From the NCBI GenBank assembly GCA_902796885.1, contig CADBQY010000031.1, positions 1-39,371 on the forward strand: 39,371 nucleotides of DNA, written 5' to 3'. Below the pieces are notes generated by a model. It was not told the DNA's origin. It was given only the letters and a program-made list of their open reading frames with translations, and searched no databases. This stretch comes from an uncultured Planctomycetota bacterium. GTDB taxonomy: Bacteria; Planctomycetota; Planctomycetia; Pirellulales; Thermoguttaceae. Within the stretch, counting starts at the first letter, position 1. Each line of letters begins with the position of its first letter. Below are positions 23,660-32,772 of the stretch, in pieces. A program made the translations under genes and the position numbers.

Positions 23660-26353
23660 CTAAATCCCCAGGTGTCCCGACTGCCACGCCTCGATCGCTT
23701 CCAGGACATCGCCGGTCAGGCGCTGGTCGAGTGCGGGAGAATGTTCCGTGGCGTTGTATTGCTCATAAAGGCGGTTCACGTCGGGCCGGTCCAGCAGAAG
23801 CCCGTACTTGGACAGATGGCGGCGGAACAGGTCAAGCGCCTCTTCCCTCTTTTCCGTCTCAATCGTACTGTCGGCGACCAGGTCGCCCAAAAGGTTCTGA
23901 ATATGCGCCGAGGGAATCGACAGGGCGATCTCCCCCTTTTCCGGTGTGTTGCCGGCAATCAGACTGAAAAAGGTTTTCCGGACCTCGCCCGAATCGCCGG
24001 GCCACGGTCCGCTGAAGATGTTCAGAATATCGGGGCCGCGCAGAAGGAGTCCGTACTTTTCGATATGGCGCTGCAGCGCGTCCAGATAGCGGCGGCGCAC
24101 GTCGGAATCGAACCGGCCGTCGAACGTCAGCAGACTGAGGGTGACCTGAACCGATTTGGCGGGAACGGTCATCGCGAAATCGATCCCTTCGCGCGTCAGG
24201 GCGGGCGTCGCCAGGTAGCGGAGCGCCAGGTTTTCGACGTCCTCGATGTAGCAGTTGTTCTCCCCCGTCTCGCGCAGGCGGGTCAGGAGTCTCACCGCCT
24301 CTTTCGACTGCTCGAACCGCACCTTGGCGGGCACCTGGCGCGGATCGGTCTTCGCGTAGAGTTCTCCGATCAGACGCGCGCCCGACTCCCTGTCGAACGG
24401 AATCACCGAGACCTCGGCGTTCGGTTCCCCTTCCCCGTAACGGCGCGCCTGGTCACGGCGCGTGTCGTCCTCGAAGACGATGAGAATCGGTATATCATGG
24501 GTGCGGAAATCGGCGGCCAGGTTCTGCGCCACGGTACGCGGATCAGGCGTTTTCACATCGGAAAGGGCAACGATGAATTCGACATCGGCATCCCCCTGAG
24601 CTTTGGTCAGGATATCGCGGCCGGTTCCCGCCGGTGTGGTCAGGACCCCTCCGTCCGAAATGAAGTTCCCGACTTCGCTGATCGTCTCCATATCGGGCGC
24701 CGCCACAATGGCGCGGCGTTTCCCCGTCGAGGTGGTGAACCAGATCAGCGACGCGGTCACACTGCTCGATCCGGTATAGGAGACGCCGGGCGCCAGGCTG
24801 ACGATCGCACGGAGCGCGGCGAACCGGAGCCGCCGGTCGCGCGAGACCGCGGCGCGTACCAGGTCCGACGGGCCGTTCTCGCCGACACAGAGGGATGAAT
24901 CCCCTATCTCTTCCAAAAGGGTGACCGGGATGACCGCACCTTTTTCGTGACCGGTTTCAAGCGCCAGACGAAGAGCGGAGGCGCAGTCGCCGCTCGTCAG
25001 ATCGGGGAAGAGGGCACGGAACGCGTCAGTATCAGGTGCGGAATCGAGCCCGTCCCGATAGAGAAGCATTTCCGCCGCGGCAGTCTGCGCGGCGGCGCGG
25101 ATCTGCGCGTCGTCGGGGTTGAGCCGATACGCGTCACACAGGGCCTGGGCGGCCAGCGTACGCAGCGCCGTTTCGGTCGGCACCATTTCGCGCTGAACCT
25201 GCCCGTCCTCCTGAACGCTCCAGATCGGGTACTCGCCGCCGACGGTGTTCGGCAATACGATCTTCCCCTCGAAATACGCCATGCCGCGGCGGTAGGCCCG
25301 TTCGGCCTCTTCGGCGGGGGCCGGCAGGGTGCCGGTCTGCGCCCGGATCACCTTTTCGAGCAGTTCGCGCGACTCGGGAGACGTCTTTCCGTCGTAATAA
25401 CGCAGCAGGAGAGGCGTGATTTCGGGCAGTTCGCCGCTCCGCTCCAAGATCGGCGCCAAACGCCGGAGTTCGTCCTCGTCACAGGCACGGACCCGTGCCA
25501 AAAGCCCCTCAGCGGCAAAAATCCCCCCCTGGGCCAGGATCGACGCCGCGCATTCGCTTTGGCCGGCATCGGAGGAACCGAGTTTTTCCAGAAGAAAGTC
25601 AAATGAGTCGGGATACCCCCGTTTGAGATCGGCCAGCGCGGTGGCGCGTATTTCGGGAGAGCGCGCCCCCGCCCGGTCGAACGCGTCCTGAATCCGGTTC
25701 GGGTCGCGCCATTCCTTCTTCGCTTCTTCGAATATCTGACGCACAGACTTTTCGGCAATCCCGCCGACAACCTGGTTGCGGCTGAACGCGATCAGCTTGT
25801 CTTCCCCAACCGAGTCGACCAGCGCGGCGTATTCGGCGGGGGTTCCTTCGGCTTCAAGCCCTTTTTCGGCCAGGATTTTGGCAAACTCGGGACGGCCGAC
25901 ACGGGAGATGCGGACCGCCGCTTCGAAGAACTCGGGAGCGGAGACCGGAGGGGTGGTCAGAATCACCTTTTCGGCAGGGGTCATCGATTTGTAGAAATCC
26001 TCCTCGTTCATTTCGGAGGGGGACTTTTCGGAAGGATGTTTGAAGACCACCTCACCCCGATCGTTGATGATCGGCACATCGACCCCTTTTCGGTCGCGGA
26101 AAAAGCGCTGCGGCATCCCCGGCTGAACCGCGCTCATCGGATCGGCCGGCACCTCCGGTTTCGGGGACTCTTTCGGCCGCTGCGCAATGGAATCGGTCTC
26201 GGCGTCTTCCCCGGCAAACGGATCGTCGGCGGCGGAAAGGAGCGCCGCGCCGCCGAAAAGAAACGCGGCGGCAGCCGCCCATACCAACAGTCTGCCCGGT
26301 CCGTATCCGGATTCGGAACTATTCCCCGAAGGAGGGAATCGGAAGATCGTCAT
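23660..26353 (-). CDS. Large exported repeat protein of unknown function
   Basis: The 897-residue product has an N-terminal membrane segment or signal peptide (about 21-42, VWAAAAAFLFGGAALLSAAD). A Pro/Glu-rich linker follows. The body is helical, with short HEAT-like units such as RATALADLKRGYPDSFDFLL and RFAALRAIVSLAPG. Near the C-terminus a unit is duplicated with a period of about 83 residues: RHIEKYGLLLRGPDI (762-776) and RHLSKYGLLLDRPDV (845-859). A central segment (about 525-690) looks like an alpha/beta domain. No catalytic motif is recognised. AAAGGTT precedes the ATG. It is probably a periplasmic or cell-envelope scaffold restricted to this lineage. Confidence 0.8.
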   Translation of the reverse strand: MTIFRFPPSGNSSESGYGPGRLLVWAAAAAFLFGGAALLSAADDPFAGEDAETDSIAQRPKESPKPEVPADPMSAVQPGMPQRFFRDRKGVDVPIINDRGEVVFKHPSEKSPSEMNEEDFYKSMTPAEKVILTTPPVSAPEFFEAAVRISRVGRPEFAKILAEKGLEAEGTPAEYAALVDSVGEDKLIAFSRNQVVGGIAEKSVRQIFEEAKKEWRDPNRIQDAFDRAGARSPEIRATALADLKRGYPDSFDFLLEKLGSSDAGQSECAASILAQGGIFAAEGLLARVRACDEDELRRLAPILERSGELPEITPLLLRYYDGKTSPESRELLEKVIRAQTGTLPAPAEEAERAYRRGMAYFEGKIVLPNTVGGEYPIWSVQEDGQVQREMVPTETALRTLAAQALCDAYRLNPDDAQIRAAAQTAAAEMLLYRDGLDSAPDTDAFRALFPDLTSGDCASALRLALETGHEKGAVIPVTLLEEIGDSSLCVGENGPSDLVRAAVSRDRRLRFAALRAIVSLAPGVSYTGSSSVTASLIWFTTSTGKRRAIVAAPDMETISEVGNFISDGGVLTTPAGTGRDILTKAQGDADVEFIVALSDVKTPDPRTVAQNLAADFRTHDIPILIVFEDDTRRDQARRYGEGEPNAEVSVIPFDRESGARLIGELYAKTDPRQVPAKVRFEQSKEAVRLLTRLRETGENNCYIEDVENLALRYLATPALTREGIDFAMTVPAKSVQVTLSLLTFDGRFDSDVRRRYLDALQRHIEKYGLLLRGPDILNIFSGPWPGDSGEVRKTFFSLIAGNTPEKGEIALSIPSAHIQNLLGDLVADSTIETEKREEALDLFRRHLSKYGLLLDRPDVNRLYEQYNATEHSPALDQRLTGDVLEAIEAWQSGHLGI

Positions 26354-26366
26354 CGCTGAACCTTTA

Positions 26367-26391
26367 TTCAGGAAACCGTTTCAGGAAACCG
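26367..26391. repeat. Tandem 12-bp repeat in the leader of the exported protein gene
   Basis: TTCAGGAAACCG occurs twice (26367-26378 and 26380-26391), offset by 13 bp. The pair starts 14 bases upstream of the exported protein's ATG in the divergent gap with thiL. It may be a regulatory site in the 5' leader. Confidence 0.6.
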
Positions 26392-26611
26392 CCTCGGCGC
26401 TGGATGCCGAAAACGGAACGCGTAATATAAGAGGATATTATCCATATCTGATGAAAAAAACAAGAGAAGATAGAAAAAATGAAACTCCATCCGCCCGCGC
26501 CTGCGGCGAAAAGGATACGGGGTTCTTGCCTTTTTCCGAACTTCCGATTAAATAACTTCTGTCAGCGGCTGCTGCAGAACCCGCCGCGCCGTCACAGAAA
26601 GAAGCCGCCCG

Positions 26612-27661
26612 ATGAAATCCGAAGAAAGCCTGATCCGGCATTTCCGCCGGACGTCCGAATCGATTCCGGAACTGACCCGCGCCCTGCGGCGCGGGATCGG
26701 GGACGATGCGGCAATTCTCGAAACGTTCCGCGGCAATCTGGCTGTCACAACGGACATGCTCTGTGACGGAATCGACTTCGTCTGCGGAAAAGACACGCCG
26801 GAAGAGATCGGCCGCAAATCGCTTGCCGTCAACCTGAGCGATCTGGCGGCTATGGGGGCCGCCCCCCTGGCCGTCGTCATTTCGGTACTTCTCCCTCTCG
26901 ATCAGCAGGAGCGCATCGGTCCGACTGACGAGTTCGCCGAGCGTCTCTTTCAGGGGCTCCTGCCGACCGCGCGGCAGTTCGCCGCGGCGGTCGCCGGAGG
27001 GGATACCAACGCCTGGCACGGTGATTTTGCAATCTCAGTGACCGCTCTGGGAAGGGTCGAGCCGAGCCGAGCGCTTCTGCGCAGCGGCGCGCGCCCGGGA
27101 GACCGCATTCTGGTCACCGGCAGAGTCGGCGGATCGATCTTCGGCCGGCAGTTCCGGTTCACACCGCGCCTCCTGGAAGCTCTCTATCTGGCGCGCTTTC
27201 ATGAAATTCACGCGGCGATCGACATCAGCGACGGATTGCAGCTCGACGCTTACCGTCTGGCGCGGGAGAGCGGCCTGGTCTGCGAACTGAATACCGAATC
27301 GATTCCGATACACGCCGACGCGCTGAACCCGCCGCCGGGCGCGGAACGCTACCCCGGCTGGGAAACCGAAAAGTCCCCCCTCGAACACGCGCTGGGAGAC
27401 GGTGAAGATTTCGAACTCGTTCTGGCGGTTTCTCCCGATGAGGCAAAGCGTCTTGTCGATACACAGCCGTTCCCGGCCGCGGCGCGGGGAGACCGGAAAA
27501 TCCGCCGCGCCCTGGAAGAGATCTGCGGCGAATGCGGCTTTCAGTTTGACGAAGAGGATTTTTGGAAGCTGGCGCAGGTTCCCCTGACCGACATCGGTGT
27601 CCTGAGAGAGGGGAACCCTTCCGGAACGCCTCCCGCCGCCGGCTGGGAATACCGGTTCTGA
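26612..27661 (+). CDS. thiL: Thiamine-monophosphate kinase
   Basis: ThiL phosphorylates thiamine monophosphate to thiamine pyrophosphate, the last step of cofactor synthesis. The 349-residue product shows the AIRS/PurM-like pattern: GIGDDAAIL (28-36), TTDMLCDGIDF, SLAVNLSDLAAMGA, VAGGDTN with the metal-binding Asp, AIDISDGL and GDGEDFEL. Length is within the family range. The leader (from 26354) contains no TPP riboswitch that I can see. An AGAAAGAAG stretch is a weak ribosome binding site. The gene is divergent from the exported protein and ends 18 bases before a convergent unknown gene. Confidence 0.93.
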   Translation: MKSEESLIRHFRRTSESIPELTRALRRGIGDDAAILETFRGNLAVTTDMLCDGIDFVCGKDTPEEIGRKSLAVNLSDLAAMGAAPLAVVISVLLPLDQQERIGPTDEFAERLFQGLLPTARQFAAAVAGGDTNAWHGDFAISVTALGRVEPSRALLRSGARPGDRILVTGRVGGSIFGRQFRFTPRLLEALYLARFHEIHAAIDISDGLQLDAYRLARESGLVCELNTESIPIHADALNPPPGAERYPGWETEKSPLEHALGDGEDFELVLAVSPDEAKRLVDTQPFPAAARGDRKIRRALEEICGECGFQFDEEDFWKLAQVPLTDIGVLREGNPSGTPPAAGWEYRF

Positions 27662-27679
27662 AAAGAACGTATTATTTGT

Positions 27680-28498
27680 TTATTTGTCTTCCTCTTTGAT
27701 GTAGAACCGCTCCAGGTTGATTCCCCCTTTGAGCTGCTCTTCGAGGAGCATCACGCGGCTTTCGAGGAGCGCGATCCGCCGTTTGAGCATCGGAACCTGG
27801 TTCTCCTCTTCGTGAATGTGCAGCGGACGGGGCACCTTTGGATAGCCCAAGTGCCGGTTCAGCGCCGAAAAGAGGAACGCCGGATCCCGCCCGCGGGAAG
27901 CCCAGCCGATCCGCCCTTCCCGTTCGCCGAAGAGAACCTTTTCGTCCGGATCGTCCCCGGTCCGTTCGCGGTAATACGCACTCCGGACATAGATGAGCGC
28001 CGCCAGGTCAACCGACCCCAGCTGGCGGCGGAGAATGACGTTGATCCAGTGGGCCCACTGCCCGTCATACATCGGATCGGCGGCGATCGCGCCGAGCGAC
28101 TCGTCATATCCGAGCCGGTTCCGGCTGACCGTCTCGAGCTGGTAGAAGAAAACCCCCTGAGGGGTCGGTTCCCCCGCCATATAACCGGCGAGACGTTCCA
28201 GAATCCGGAGAGCGGTTTTAAAGTCGAACCGCCCCCCTTCCGTCTCGCTCTCTTTAACGACGAATGTCTGAAACGGCGAAAAATAATGTTTCATCACCGC
28301 CATCGCGCCCGACATCGTACCGCGCAGTTTGATCTCGGCCAGCAGGTAGTCGATCGCCATCGGAAGTTTGACGGTCGAAAGGACTTCGCTCTTCATGGCG
28401 CGGAGAATCTCCTGCGACGAATAGCCGTCGTCAAGACGTTCCAGAAACGTCTTGAAAAAGAAACGCTGTTCGACATATTCATCTTTTTCCAGCAGCAT
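27680..28498 (-). CDS. Conserved protein of unknown function with C-terminal coiled coil
   Basis: The 272-residue product has no signal peptide and no motif I recognise. It begins MLLEKDEYVEQRFFFKTFLERL and is mostly helical, with the segments MAIDYLLAEIKLRG, YDESLGAIAADPMYDGQWAHWI and DLAALIYVRSAYY. The C-terminal 45 residues (VPMLKRRIALLESRVMLLEEQL) form a clear heptad pattern and suggest dimerisation. The gene is minus-strand and convergent with thiL. It may be a lineage-specific structural or regulatory protein. Confidence 0.75.
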   Translation of the reverse strand: MLLEKDEYVEQRFFFKTFLERLDDGYSSQEILRAMKSEVLSTVKLPMAIDYLLAEIKLRGTMSGAMAVMKHYFSPFQTFVVKESETEGGRFDFKTALRILERLAGYMAGEPTPQGVFFYQLETVSRNRLGYDESLGAIAADPMYDGQWAHWINVILRRQLGSVDLAALIYVRSAYYRERTGDDPDEKVLFGEREGRIGWASRGRDPAFLFSALNRHLGYPKVPRPLHIHEEENQVPMLKRRIALLESRVMLLEEQLKGGINLERFYIKEEDK

Positions 28499-28581
28499 CG
28501 CGCCTGCTCCCGACCCGGGGAGTCTTCCGGCCTAAACGGGACCGGCCTCCCCGCGGAACCATTCTACCCGAAACGGGGGCG

Positions 28582-28613
28582 AAAAAAAACCCGCCGAACC
28601 TACGTCCGGCGGG
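28582..28613 (-). terminator. Intrinsic terminator of the HTH protein gene
   Basis: Read on the minus strand, CCCGCCG and CGGCGGG pair around a 10-base loop and are followed by eight T residues. It lies 33 bases after the gene's stop codon. Confidence 0.88.
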
Positions 28614-28645
28614 AATTCCGTGATCAGGACTCAATCCCTTCGGGG

Positions 28646-29221
28646 TCAGGGATCGAGACGCCGTTCGATTTCAGGATCGAAACGGCGGGAAACCGCCACT
28701 CCGGGCTGGCGGGCTTCGTGCGACTGACCGACTTCGGGCCACGGGCTGACCGTTTCAAACTCGGGCACGATCTCCAGAATCTGGTCGATCTGATTCTCGG
28801 CCATTGTACGGATCCGCGATTCACGCGTGTGCTGGTGAATATACTTCGCCGACTTCATGACTTTCAGAAGTTTGGCGCGGTTGCGGATCGGATTCTGAAG
28901 CTCGTCCTCGAAGGGGCCGACGAGTTCCGAAAGGGGAACGTCGAGCACCTCTTTCCAGGCGATCAGCTGCGAGATCGTCAGATCGGATGTCGGTTTTTCC
29001 TGCTCGCGGGCTTCCTGAAGCGGGATCCCGAGTTTCCGCGCACAGTTCTGGATCGACATGCCCTGGCTTTCACGCACCTGCGCGATCTGATGAAACGTCC
29101 GCTTCGCCTGTTCGGGCCGGACCTTCTTCACCTCTTTGGCCGGAACGACCGGGGCGGGACAGACATAACCGGTCATGACACCGGTGGTAATGGGGATGCT
29201 GGGAATTGAGGGAGTGCTCAT
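28646..29221 (-). CDS. Helix-turn-helix protein, planctomycete-type
   Basis: The 191-residue product contains a central helix-turn-helix-like domain (about 42-102): IAQVRESQGMSIQNCARKLGI, then REQEKPTSDLTISQLIAWKE and VLDVPLSELVG. This resembles Cro/C1-type domains in which the last helix pair is extended, a form I associate with planctomycete genomes. It probably acts as a DNA-binding regulator with unknown targets. A textbook AAGGAGGT (29228-29235) stands 6 bases before the ATG, unusually strong for this window and a sign of high translation. It ends at an intrinsic terminator and is a single-gene transcript. Confidence 0.78.
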   Translation of the reverse strand: MSTPSIPSIPITTGVMTGYVCPAPVVPAKEVKKVRPEQAKRTFHQIAQVRESQGMSIQNCARKLGIPLQEAREQEKPTSDLTISQLIAWKEVLDVPLSELVGPFEDELQNPIRNRAKLLKVMKSAKYIHQHTRESRIRTMAENQIDQILEIVPEFETVSPWPEVGQSHEARQPGVAVSRRFDPEIERRLDP

Positions 29222-29642
29222 CTTCGTACCTCCTTACCGGTTTAATACCGTCAACGTAGTATATCCGAACACCTTGGTTTTCGTTCCTTTGCCCAGGAAC
29301 GGTTGCCGGACGGCGTTCTTTCTTTCTCTTGAGCTTTTGAATTTTTCGAGCGTGCCCGACGCTCTGAAACAATCCGCAGCAGATTACTAGTTTGCAAAGA
29401 GTGTGCCAGAACAGACAACACTTTAAGAAATTTTCTGATTTTATCGTTTTTTCCGCAATTTTAATCCGTTTCAGCGTTGAAACCGTAAAATTCAGCGCGG
29501 CTGCGCGGTCCAAACGTGAAGTTCTGAGACCAATCGGCGTTGAGAGCTGCTGAAAAATGCCGACCCCGAGGCTTCCCGCCCTGCCGACAAAAAAAGGACT
29601 GCGGCATTTTACCGCAGTCCCATGTGAGAAACCGCTTCAGAT
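29222..29642. other. Intergenic region upstream of the HTH gene
   Basis: This 421-base gap lies between two minus-strand genes. It holds the terminator of the protease gene (29589-29620) and an AT-rich stretch (29400-29470). It also has a small inverted repeat CGTTCC/GGAACG (29282-29301), a possible minus-strand -10 TATACT (29258-29263) without a clear -35, and the strong AAGGAGGT at 29228-29235. I see no coding region in it. The leader of the HTH gene may be long. Confidence 0.5.
29589..29620 (-). terminator. Intrinsic terminator of the HtrA-type protease gene
   Basis: On the minus strand GGACTGCGG and CCGCAGTCC form a perfect stem with a short loop and are followed by seven T residues, 22 bases after the stop. 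Confidence 0.9.
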
Positions 29643-31304
29643 TCACCGGAGTCCCGAAACGGGGCTCATCGGGATGTCAAGGAAATAGGGCGTGCCGTTC
29701 CGAACCAGATAAACCTTGGCATTGGCCGATTCGGCGGCGAAATCGTTCCACTTCCGGGCAATGACATAAAGGATATCGATTGAAGTGGTCGCCCAGCGGT
29801 TGTTCGAAGAGTTGTCAATCACGAACCCGAAGATGACGTCGCCGACCTGAATACCGCTCTTCGTCGTCTTGAAAAGAGTCGTATCGCTCACGCGGGTAAC
29901 GACCGCGCCGCCGGAAGGCATGATTTTATAGTTGTCCATCGAGACCTGCGCCAGGAACGGATAGCGGCGGAGGAATTCCGATTTGTCGATCGGCTCGGCT
30001 TCGATTCCGAGTATTTTATAGACGGCCTCCTCTTTGGTGCTCCCGACCAGCGAGAGCTGCTCGCCGGCATTTCGCGAATAGGAGGGCGCGGCTTTCGCTT
30101 CGCTGAACCCGCTTCCCGCTCCGGTCTCCTCGTCCAGCCCGCGAGCGGCCGCCGGACGCTGCGCGGCGTAAAGAACGCTCCCCGCGGGGACAGCCGCCGC
30201 GCCGCTCATCGCGACCTGTTTTTCGATCTGTTTGCCGTGGCGTTTCACCTTCACATCGATCTGGTCGGTCAGGGAAACGCCGATCAGCGACCGGGTAAAG
30301 TCGAGTGCCGAATGGATTTCGATTCCGTTCGATTCAAGGAGAATATCCCCCGCTTCAAGTCCGGCCGCGGCGGCGGGGCTCCCGGGATCGACTGACTTGA
30401 CACTGACGCAGTCGGTTTCGCTTTCACCGAGCGGGTATTCGTCGGTCGGAACCACCATCTCTTCCAGATGGAGTCCGTGATGATTGATTTTCGCGACCGA
30501 AGCGCGGATCAGCCGGTCGGCGACCGAAGTCACGATGTCGACCGGAATGGCAAACGCGATATTCTGCGCGTCATCCCGAACCGCGGCGTTCATCCCGATC
30601 ATTTCACCGTCGAGGTTCACCAGCGGCCCGCCGGAATTCCCCGGGTTGATCGGAGTGTCGGTCTGAATGGTCCGTTCATAGGAGACCGTCTCGCTCGAGG
30701 CGAGAGGACGGTTCAGCCCGCTGACAATCCCGCGGGCGGCGGCGTTGGCGTAGCCGAACGGGTTGCCGATCGCAAGGACATCTTCGCAGACATAGACCCG
30801 TTCGGTCTTGCCGAACGTGATCGGGGTGAATTCGCGGTTCGCCACGATCCGCAGGAGGGCCAGATCGGTTCCCGGATCGTGCCCGACGAACTCGATGTTC
30901 CGGTAGATTTCGCCGTCGAACGTGGTCACCTGAATATTTTGGAGTCCTTTGACGACGTGATAGTTCGTGATCACATAGCCCCGTTCGTCCATGATGATCC
31001 CGGATCCCATCCCGGTCACGCTCTCCTGCTTCGACTTTTCGGCGAGCTGGCGCTTATAGGCGTCATTCCGGACTTCGGCGACATCGAATTTCTTTTCACC
31101 CCGGATACTGACCACCGAAGGGGCGGCTTTGTCGTAGGCCCGGGCAAACGCGTTCTTCTTGCCGGCGAGCGATTCTTTTCCCGAAACGGGAATCGTCATG
31201 AGAAGAGCGCACAGCACGAGAAGGGCAGACCGCCAAACCGGGCGGAATTGCTCGCGATCGAAACAGCGCTTCCGCGTAAACGGAATCGGGAGGAATCGCT
31301 TCAT
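29643..31304 (-). CDS. HtrA/DegP-type S1C serine protease with PDZ domains
   Basis: The 553-residue product is a periplasmic trypsin-like protease for envelope quality control. After a basic N-terminus and a signal segment (about 25-42) it has the catalytic triad His116 (NYHVVKG), Asp147 (GTDLALL) and Ser224 (INPGNSGGPLVN). A PDZ domain follows at about 275-370, with DPGSPAAAAGLEAGDILLESNG. A second, diverged PDZ-like region lies near 455-545 (SGIQVGDVIFGFVIDN). A linker of about 80 residues between them is low-complexity. It lies downstream of lpxK on the same strand with a 130-base gap and ends at its own terminator. No clear ribosome binding site precedes the ATG. Confidence 0.92.
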   Translation of the reverse strand: MKRFLPIPFTRKRCFDREQFRPVWRSALLVLCALLMTIPVSGKESLAGKKNAFARAYDKAAPSVVSIRGEKKFDVAEVRNDAYKRQLAEKSKQESVTGMGSGIIMDERGYVITNYHVVKGLQNIQVTTFDGEIYRNIEFVGHDPGTDLALLRIVANREFTPITFGKTERVYVCEDVLAIGNPFGYANAAARGIVSGLNRPLASSETVSYERTIQTDTPINPGNSGGPLVNLDGEMIGMNAAVRDDAQNIAFAIPVDIVTSVADRLIRASVAKINHHGLHLEEMVVPTDEYPLGESETDCVSVKSVDPGSPAAAAGLEAGDILLESNGIEIHSALDFTRSLIGVSLTDQIDVKVKRHGKQIEKQVAMSGAAAVPAGSVLYAAQRPAAARGLDEETGAGSGFSEAKAAPSYSRNAGEQLSLVGSTKEEAVYKILGIEAEPIDKSEFLRRYPFLAQVSMDNYKIMPSGGAVVTRVSDTTLFKTTKSGIQVGDVIFGFVIDNSSNNRWATTSIDILYVIARKWNDFAAESANAKVYLVRNGTPYFLDIPMSPVSGLR

Positions 31305-31434
31305 GGGTGAATCTGGATAAAACCGGTAAACTGAGAGGGAATCCTCCCCCTCCGGGCTAGGTCAACGGCAAAGAAAAAGAGTCTCTTTGCGGGTTGTTCC
31401 GGTTGTAACGGAAATAACCTTTACCCTATTTCGG

Positions 31435-32496
31435 TCATTTCCAACCCAGGGCTTTATCAAAAAACGATTCTCCGCCTAAGAAGTCCAATTCCGTCTTCAC
31501 CCCCCAGACCGGCCGGCCGGCGATTTCCCCTTCCGGAAGCTTCACCAGATCCTTGACGGTGGTCAGAAACCCCGCGGCGTCGGGCGAAGCGGCGGCCAGA
31601 CGCCGGATCCCCGTCCGGTCCGGCGCGGTATGGTCGGGAAACGCGATACCCGGAGCGGTCCTGACCCCTTCGGCACGGAGCATTTCAAAGAAGCCGTTCG
31701 GATTTCCGATTCCGCAGAAGGGGATCCAGAGTTCCCCTTTTAGCAGGTCAAACGGCGCCGATTCCCAGCCGCCGGGAGTTCGGCGCAGAAGAGAGACCGG
31801 ACGAACCGCCGATTCGGCCCATAAAACATGGGGGGCATACCGGCGGACCAAAGCCTCGATCCGGCGGCGTTCACGTTCATCGACGAGATCGGCGCGGGTC
31901 AGGATCACGCCGTCGGTACGGCGGAGCGCGCCGAGCGGTTCCCGTGCCATTCCGGCGGGGAAGAGTCCGCCCCCGAACGGGTCGAGCGCGTCGATCAGAA
32001 CAAGGTTCACATCCCGAACCAGACGCCGATGCTGGAATCCGTCGTCCAGTATGATAAGTTCCGTCCCGGGGTAGTCGGTCAGGAGCGCACGACCCGCTCT
32101 GACACGGTCAGGCGACTGGTAGTGGGGGACGTCGGGAAAATCGAGCGCCAGTTCCGCCGCCTCGTCATTCCGCCGGCGAAACGGACTCGCCTTCCCTTCC
32201 GGCCCGGCGTAGTTCGACGCGCGGTAGCCGCGGCTTAAAAGGGCGGGCCGGATTCCGCGCGCGAGCGCCGCACGCAGAAGGGCTGCGGCCGCCGGGGTCT
32301 TCCCTGTCCCCCCCATCGTGAGGTTTCCGAGACTGACGACCGGCACACCGAGCCGGTACGCCTTTTTCAGCCCGGTATCGTAGAGGAAGTTCCGAAACCG
32401 GACGATCGGGGCGTAGAGGAGCGCACATCCCGAAAGGAAAAGATGCAAGGCGCCGTAAAGGCCGCGCCGTTTCTTAACCAGTTTCCGAAAGTCCAT
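31435..32496 (-). CDS. lpxK: Tetraacyldisaccharide 4'-kinase
   Basis: LpxK phosphorylates the 4' position of the lipid A disaccharide precursor at the inner membrane. The 353-residue product has an N-terminal membrane-associated helix, the P-loop SLGNLTMGGTGKTP (55-68), LLSRGYRA, DEAAELA, and the LDDGFQHRRLVRDVNLVLIDA signature. It shows that the organism has genes for lipid A. An AAGGGG lies upstream of the ATG at 32496. It is divergent from the TerB/ATPase/helicase operon. Confidence 0.95.
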   Translation of the reverse strand: MDFRKLVKKRRGLYGALHLFLSGCALLYAPIVRFRNFLYDTGLKKAYRLGVPVVSLGNLTMGGTGKTPAAAALLRAALARGIRPALLSRGYRASNYAGPEGKASPFRRRNDEAAELALDFPDVPHYQSPDRVRAGRALLTDYPGTELIILDDGFQHRRLVRDVNLVLIDALDPFGGGLFPAGMAREPLGALRRTDGVILTRADLVDERERRRIEALVRRYAPHVLWAESAVRPVSLLRRTPGGWESAPFDLLKGELWIPFCGIGNPNGFFEMLRAEGVRTAPGIAFPDHTAPDRTGIRRLAAASPDAAGFLTTVKDLVKLPEGEIAGRPVWGVKTELDFLGGESFFDKALGWK

Positions 32497-32548
32497 GTTC
32501 GATTCACCCCTTAAACAACGTTCCGCGGCACGCGCCGCGCCTGCCGTG

Positions 32549-32577
32549 ATTATACCGGACGGGAAAAAGAAGGTCTA
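32549..32577 (-). promoter_or_regulatory. Promoter of lpxK
   Basis: On the minus strand TAGACC (32572-32577) and a perfect TATAAT (32549-32554) are spaced by 17 bp, giving a leader of about 45 bases. Confidence 0.55.
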
Positions 32578-32736
32578 TACGCGCCCGCCGGCCGCGGCGG
32601 CGGATTTCGTCCGGCCGATCCGGCCGAGCGCCTCGGCGATTATCAATCCCGTGAACCGTACAGACGCCTTTCCCATCACAATACAGAACTGTCCGGACGC
32701 CGAACAGGTGCGGACTTTAGCCGCACGCCGCGCCAA

Positions 32737-32765
32737 TTGACAAAAAAAGAGAGGAGAGATACGAT
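32737..32765 (+). promoter_or_regulatory. Promoter of the TerB/ATPase/helicase operon
   Basis: A perfect TTGACA (32737-32742) and TACGAT (32760-32765) are spaced by exactly 17 bp. The predicted transcription start falls at about 32772, directly at the ATG at 32773, so the mRNA may be leaderless. The purine-rich AGAGGAGAG inside the spacer resembles a ribosome binding site but is 14-15 bases from that ATG. Confidence 0.55.
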
Positions 32766-32772
32766 AAACGGC

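Noticed and set aside
26451..26555. A 34-codon plus-strand frame starting MKKTREDRKNE before thiL
   Set aside because: The only GAGG lies 16 bases upstream, which is too far, and the peptide has no recognisable feature. It is more likely part of the thiL leader.
31330..31345. CTGAGAGGGA resembling the core of a TPP riboswitch
   Set aside because: It is on the plus strand with no plus-strand gene downstream, and the other conserved TPP elements are missing. thiL at 26612 also lacks them.
32495..32740. An 81-codon plus-strand frame between lpxK and the TerB gene
   Set aside because: It overlaps the lpxK promoter and the start of the TerB promoter, has no ribosome binding site and an uninformative sequence.
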